From JACDDK01 sp035689095 (lineage in GTDB: Bacteria > Actinomycetota > Rubrobacteria > Rubrobacterales > Rubrobacteraceae), in the NCBI GenBank assembly GCA_035689095.1, contig DASSMB010000094.1:1-23877 (forward strand): a DNA stretch of 23,877 nt, written 5' to 3'. Positions 20,342 through 23,877 of this stretch are shown here, one piece after another. Below the pieces are notes generated by a model. That model was not told where the DNA came from and searched no databases. It saw nothing but the letters and a program-made list of their open reading frames with translations. A program made the position numbers and the translations under genes. How positions within the stretch are numbered: position 1 is the first letter of the stretch; every line of letters begins with the position of its first letter.

Positions 20342-21655
20342 TTAGCCCTCTGCCCGGACGACGGTAGGCGGGTCGTTCGGGGACCGCTGGTCCTGGCCGT
20401 TGATCTCCGCGCCCTCCGGCGCCGCTACGGGGCCGTCGAGGATCGGGTCCTCCGTCTCCACCATCCAGCTCTTTAGCCGCCCGCGCAACTCGTCTATAAC
20501 GCCGGCCGCCTCGGGTTCGTAGGCCAGGTTGCGCGTCTCGTTCGGGTCGAAGAGAAGATCGTAGAGTTGCTCCTCCGGGACGGGTCGTTCGGCCCAGCCG
20601 CTCGCCAGGAGCAGGTCCTTGCTCGGGCCGTCGTCGATGTTCGCCAGGACGGGCGTCGGGTGGTCGTCGAAGCGCCGGATGTACTTCCAGCGGCGCGTCC
20701 TTACGCACCGCTCCGGCTCGTAGGCGACGTGGTAGGTCTTCTCCGCGAAGATGGCGTCCCGGACCTCGTCGGCCTCCCTGTTCGCTAGCGGGACGAGCGA
20801 CTCGCCCTGCAGCCACTCCGGCTGCTCGATGCCGGCGACGTCGCAGATCGTGGGGAACACGTCTATGTGCGAGACGAGGGCGTCGCTGGCCCTGCCGCCC
20901 GTAAAGCCGCCGGGGCCGCGAAGGATCAGCATGACGCCCAACCCCCGGTCGTAGAGGGTCGCCTTGCTGCCGGGGAAGGCGAGGCCGTGGTCCGTGGTGC
21001 AGATGACGAGCGTGTCCTCCGCAAGCCCCACGGCGTCCAGAGCGTCCAGGACGGCGCCGACGCCCCGGTCCAGGGAGTGGGCGCTCGCGTGGTAGGCGGC
21101 CATGTCCTGGCGTATCTCCGGCGTGTCCGGCAGGTTCGGCGGCGGCAAGACGTAGTTGGCCTTCCTGGGCGAGCTCGGCTGGAAGAACTCGCGGTGCGTC
21201 TCGAAGAACCCAACCGAGAGGAAGAACGGCTGCCGGACGTTCCTGGTGAGTATGTCAAGGGTCACGGGCGTTACGTCGTCCACGTGGTTGGTGTCGATCT
21301 TGACGACCTCATCGTAGCCGATCACGTCGGGCTTCTTGGAGATGTGCTGCTCCCCGACGAGCGCCGACCAGTAGCCGTGCTCGCGCAGCGTGTGGACCAT
21401 GTGGTGGCTGTAGTCCTTGAGCGAGAAGCCCCGGTGCGCGAGGCCGACCATCCCGTTCGAGTGCGCGTACTGTCCGGTCAGGAAGCAGGCCCGGCTTCCT
21501 GAGCAGGTCGGGGCGGCGCAGAACGCCTTGCGGAAGAGGACGCCCTCCTCCGCGAGCTGCTGGATGTTGGGCGTCCTGACCGGGTAGCCGTAGGGCTCGA
21601 CCCACCGCCCCGTGTCGTGCGAGTGTACGTACAGGATATTCGGATAGTCCGGCAT
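20342..21655 (-). CDS. sulfatase with formylglycine-type Cys, SGSH-like
   Basis: The 437-residue S1-type sulfatase has NILYVHSHDTGRWVEPYG with a metal Asp14, and the nucleophile block PTCSGSRACFLTGQYAHSNG. Cys51 is the candidate formylglycine and Arg55 its partner (C-x-G-x-R instead of the common C-x-P-x-R). TTDHGLAFPGSKATLYDRG supplies the second metal site, and LYDLLFDPNETRNLAYEP is the family's C-terminal motif. GQYAHSNGMVGL recalls heparan N-sulfatase (SGSH)-like sulfatases. No signal peptide is seen, so it is probably cytoplasmic. Its ATG directly follows the sulfotransferase stop. It likely removes sulfate from a product of the neighbouring sulfotransferase or an imported ester. Confidence 0.9.
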   Translation of the reverse strand: MPDYPNILYVHSHDTGRWVEPYGYPVRTPNIQQLAEEGVLFRKAFCAAPTCSGSRACFLTGQYAHSNGMVGLAHRGFSLKDYSHHMVHTLREHGYWSALVGEQHISKKPDVIGYDEVVKIDTNHVDDVTPVTLDILTRNVRQPFFLSVGFFETHREFFQPSSPRKANYVLPPPNLPDTPEIRQDMAAYHASAHSLDRGVGAVLDALDAVGLAEDTLVICTTDHGLAFPGSKATLYDRGLGVMLILRGPGGFTGGRASDALVSHIDVFPTICDVAGIEQPEWLQGESLVPLANREADEVRDAIFAEKTYHVAYEPERCVRTRRWKYIRRFDDHPTPVLANIDDGPSKDLLLASGWAERPVPEEQLYDLLFDPNETRNLAYEPEAAGVIDELRGRLKSWMVETEDPILDGPVAAPEGAEINGQDQRSPNDPPTVVRAEG

Positions 21656-22540
21656 CTAGTCCTTTCCAGAGTAACTGCCGACCTTGACGTTGCTCTGCTC
21701 ATTGTAGCGTTGCACCCACTCTTCGGAGAGGGCGTCCGCCTGGCGCTTCATGCGGGGCTTCTCCAGGGTGAAGCCTTCGGGGATCGGGATATCCAGATTA
21801 CGTAGCACCCGCATCATGTTGTCCTCGTAGTCGTCCACAAGGTCCTCGTAGACGACCTCTACGGGTTCGCCGCCGCACTGGTCGAAGAAGGCCGTCCACG
21901 CTTCATTGTGTTCGTCTATCCGCAGCCGCAGGTGGTCTATGGCCGCGAAGCTGAAGCGGAGGTCCCGCCGTTCGGATTCCTCGTCGGTGTCGCGGCGCCA
22001 TTGCTGGGTCTGAAGGGCTTTCCAGAGGGAGACGGCCTGGCGGGTGGTGTCGCCGCGACGGATCCAGACGAACCTCCCCAACTCCGGGAAGACGGCCGCC
22101 GGAACCGCGCAGGGCGGGACGTCGTTCAACCCCGGCGTCCGGCGGGCCAGACGCACGAAGTCCCGGAAGTAGGCCCACATGATCTTGGTCCCGAACACCC
22201 CGTTCTCCGTCGTCCCCTTCTCCAGCGCCGCCGACAGCAACGCCTCGAAGTCCGGCGGACGCCACGACGGGTCCCTCCGCGCCGGGTGCTCCGCGTACCG
22301 GCCCCCGTACTCGCCCAGCACGTCCCGGAACTCCGCGTCGTCCAGGAGCGCCCACACGTCCGGGTCGTTGGAGCGCTGGAAGTAGTCGCGCGGCTGGCGC
22401 GGAAGCCCCGTCTCCAGAAGGACCTCGAAGTGCTCCGCCGGATGGCCCGCTATCCCCGTGCCGTCGAGCGCCGCGCACAACATCGTGCTCCCGCTGCGCG
22501 GCGTCGCGCAGATGAGATAGGAACGCTCCGCGACCGTCAC
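21656..22540 (-). CDS. Stf0-type sulfotransferase
   Basis: The 294-residue protein matches the Stf0 group, whose founder is a mycobacterial trehalose 2-sulfotransferase. YLICATPRSGSTMLCAALDGTGIAGHPAEHF holds the 5'-phosphosulfate loop (PRSGST, 14-19), and FVWIRRGDTTRQAVSLWKALQTQQW is the 3'-phosphate and Stf0 signature. A GVFGTKIMW strand and a C-terminal EVVYEDLVDDYEDNMMRVL helix complete the fold. It transfers sulfate from PAPS to a hydroxyl, possibly on a sugar. The GTG start overlaps the carbonic anhydrase stop (GTGA, 22537-22540). PAPS would come from the sat/cysC operon nearby. Confidence 0.9.
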   Translation of the reverse strand: MTVAERSYLICATPRSGSTMLCAALDGTGIAGHPAEHFEVLLETGLPRQPRDYFQRSNDPDVWALLDDAEFRDVLGEYGGRYAEHPARRDPSWRPPDFEALLSAALEKGTTENGVFGTKIMWAYFRDFVRLARRTPGLNDVPPCAVPAAVFPELGRFVWIRRGDTTRQAVSLWKALQTQQWRRDTDEESERRDLRFSFAAIDHLRLRIDEHNEAWTAFFDQCGGEPVEVVYEDLVDDYEDNMMRVLRNLDIPIPEGFTLEKPRMKRQADALSEEWVQRYNEQSNVKVGSYSGKD

Positions 22541-23031
22541 GCCTCCACCTCGCGCAGGCGTCCGGTCTCGACCTCGTAGACGAAGCCCCTGATATCGTCC
22601 TTGTGAGGGATGAACGGGCTCGCCTTTATCCGGGCAATGGACTGCCTCACGTCCCCCTCCAGGTCCGGGAACGCCTCCAGCGCGAACCCGGGCTTGATGC
22701 CAACGTCTTCCTGTATCTGGGCCTTCACCTCGTCGTCGGTGAAGGTGAGCATCCCGCAGTCGGTGTGGTGGATGAGGATGATCTCTGTGGTGCCGAGCAG
22801 ACGCTGGGAGATCAAGATAGACCGGATCTCATCGTCCGTTATGACACCTCCGGCGTTTCGGATGACGTGGGCGTCGCCCTCTTCGAGCCCGAGCATGCCA
22901 AAGACGTTTAGCCGCGCGTCCATGCAGGCGACGACAACGACGCCTTTTGCCGGCGGTATCGGCAGGTCTCCCTTGTCGAAGGACTGGGCGTAAGCCTCGT
23001 TGTTCCTGAGTAGATCGTCCGTTGCGCTCAT
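22537..23031 (-). CDS. beta-class carbonic anhydrase-like protein
   Basis: The 164-residue protein has the short beta-carbonic anhydrase form. Zinc ligand Cys36 with Asp38 and Arg40 lies in VACMDARL, IRNAGG follows, and His89 and Cys92 lie in IHHTDCGM. Beta-carbonic anhydrases hydrate CO2; close relatives hydrolyse COS or CS2. The mycobacterial homologue of this size (Rv1284) lies beside the cysD/cysN sulfate-activation genes, so linkage with sulfur genes is a precedent. Here it lies between a sulfite-oxidase-like gene (18-base gap) and the Stf0 gene (overlap). Whether CO2 or a sulfur compound is the substrate cannot be decided from sequence. Confidence 0.92.
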   Translation of the reverse strand: MSATDDLLRNNEAYAQSFDKGDLPIPPAKGVVVVACMDARLNVFGMLGLEEGDAHVIRNAGGVITDDEIRSILISQRLLGTTEIILIHHTDCGMLTFTDDEVKAQIQEDVGIKPGFALEAFPDLEGDVRQSIARIKASPFIPHKDDIRGFVYEVETGRLREVEA

Positions 23032-23049
23032 CCTTTGTCCTTCCCAGTT

Positions 23050-23877
23050 TCAGTACACGTTTATGGGGTGTCCGACGATACCGCCGTAGAGGTAGCCGAG
23101 GTCGTTCCAGGTCGTCTCCTCGGGCTGGGTGTAACCAGCTTCGTCCGTCGCCCGCGCGCGGATTTCGTGACGGCCGGGCTTCGCGTTCCAGTAGAAGTAC
23201 CAGCGCGCCCACGCTCCGGGGATGTTCGGGCCGATCAGACGCGCCTCCCGCCAAGGGCCGCCGTCTATGCTGTACTGGACCCGTGAGATCGCACCGTGCA
23301 TCGACCAGGAGCGGCCGGAGATACGACACCGCTTCTCCGGCAGGGAGGCGGGCCAGGGCAACTCCAGGGCGCTCTTGACGACCTGCGCCGTTACCGGCTC
23401 CCGAACAGTCCCGAAGCTCCCACCCGTCATGACGTACTTGTCCGTGTTCCAGGGCGAGAACAACCGCTCCTCGGCGACGTGGATGCGCCCCACCCACTTG
23501 ACGCTCGCCACCGCCGCCCATCGGGGGACTATGACGCGGACCGGGAAGCCGTGATCGGCCGGAAGCGGCTCGCCGTTCATGGCGTAGGCCAGGATCACGT
23601 CCTCCTCCAGCGCCTTCTCGATGGGCAGCGGCCGGCGCATCCGCACCGCGTCGAGGCTCTCGGGCATCACCTCCCGCGCCGACTTCTTGAGGCCCGCGCG
23701 CAGGAGCACCTCCCGCAGAGGGACCCCGGTCCACTCCGCGACGCCCACCGCACCGAGCCTCCACGGCGTCCCCGGAGCCTCCCGGCCCTGCCGTTCCTCG
23801 AAAAAGATCCTCCCGTTCCCGGCGCACTCCAGCATCCGCGCGACCGTTACACTTGGCAGCTTCAGGATGTCCTCATA
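23050..23877 (-). CDS. sulfite-oxidase-like molybdopterin enzyme (copy 2), N-terminal part outside the window
   Basis: The frame runs off the window end; 275 codons are visible, starting YEDILKLPSVTVARMLECAGNGR. The LECAGNGR Cys is the expected molybdenum ligand. WTGVPLREVLLRAG, AMNGEPLPADHGFPVRVIVPRW, KWVGRIHVAEER and the C-terminal dimerisation domain (ISRVQYSIDGGPW, ATDEAGYTQPEE) match copy 1 block by block, so the two are paralogues. Here it heads (or is early in) an operon with carbonic anhydrase, Stf0 sulfotransferase and sulfatase. Oxidation of sulfite to sulfate is the likely reaction. Confidence 0.9.
   Translation of the reverse strand, partial: YEDILKLPSVTVARMLECAGNGRIFFEERQGREAPGTPWRLGAVGVAEWTGVPLREVLLRAGLKKSAREVMPESLDAVRMRRPLPIEKALEEDVILAYAMNGEPLPADHGFPVRVIVPRWAAVASVKWVGRIHVAEERLFSPWNTDKYVMTGGSFGTVREPVTAQVVKSALELPWPASLPEKRCRISGRSWSMHGAISRVQYSIDGGPWREARLIGPNIPGAWARWYFYWNAKPGRHEIRARATDEAGYTQPEETTWNDLGYLYGGIVGHPINVY

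Noticed and set aside
20867..21502. 211-aa plus-strand frame inside the second sulfatase
   Set aside because: Antisense to conserved sulfatase motifs, with Val/Arg/Glu-rich composition and no ribosome site.
22829..23827. 332-aa minus-strand frame overlapping the carbonic anhydrase and second sulfite-oxidase genes
   Set aside because: It is low-complexity (Arg/Gly/Ala) sequence out of frame with two well-supported genes.

Overview
The window is a GC-rich stretch (roughly 60-65% G+C by eye) with frequent GTG and TTG starts, tight operons and AGGAGG-type ribosome sites. The gene content (DUF2945 protein, LPxTG surface protein, Stf0 sulfotransferase, short actinobacterial beta-carbonic anhydrase, MHS transporter) points to an actinobacterium. 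A Rubrobacter-like lineage is my best inference, but no rRNA or other marker gene is present to prove it. No rRNA, tRNA, CRISPR array, transposase or phage gene was seen.

Layout. (1) 1-824: the 3' part of an aldo/keto reductase. (2) 1073-7218, all on the + strand: a six-gene cluster that reads as quinate/shikimate uptake and catabolism. It holds an MHS-family transporter, a type II 3-dehydroquinate dehydratase, a zinc medium-chain dehydrogenase, a metal-dependent TIM-barrel protein (candidate 3-dehydroshikimate dehydratase), an FAD_binding_2 oxidoreductase and a shikimate dehydrogenase. (3) 7232-12113: mixed small operons, with a universal stress protein, an unknown 205-aa protein, a ribbon-helix-helix regulator plus PHB-depolymerase-type esterase pair, a 60-aa CxxC protein, a DUF2945 protein, an LPxTG surface protein and a 46-aa membrane peptide. 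(4) 12142-23877: a sulfur island.

The sulfur island starts with an Rrf2 regulator that has no cysteines, a cofactor-binding sulfite-oxidase-like enzyme and a ChrA-type chromate transporter. A minus-strand operon follows in transcription order: an alkaline-phosphatase-superfamily 'sulfatase' with Thr in place of the formylglycine Cys, a sulfotransferase, ATP sulfurylase and APS kinase. Those last three make PAPS and use it. A second minus-strand operon holds a second sulfite-oxidase-like enzyme (cut by the window end), a beta-carbonic anhydrase, an Stf0 sulfotransferase and a Cys-type sulfatase. No PAPS reductase, sulfite reductase or cysteine synthase lies in the window. The set therefore looks more like a sulfate-ester making and removing system fed by sulfite oxidation than ordinary assimilation; this is inference from context.

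Between the two sulfur operons is a strongly promoted + strand transcript. It encodes an unrecognised protein that appears split by a +1 frameshift, translationally coupled to a small membrane protein. Two 11-bp-phased repeat arrays in promoter regions (10165-10202 and 11831-11870) look like regulator sites and are not explained by the coding genes.
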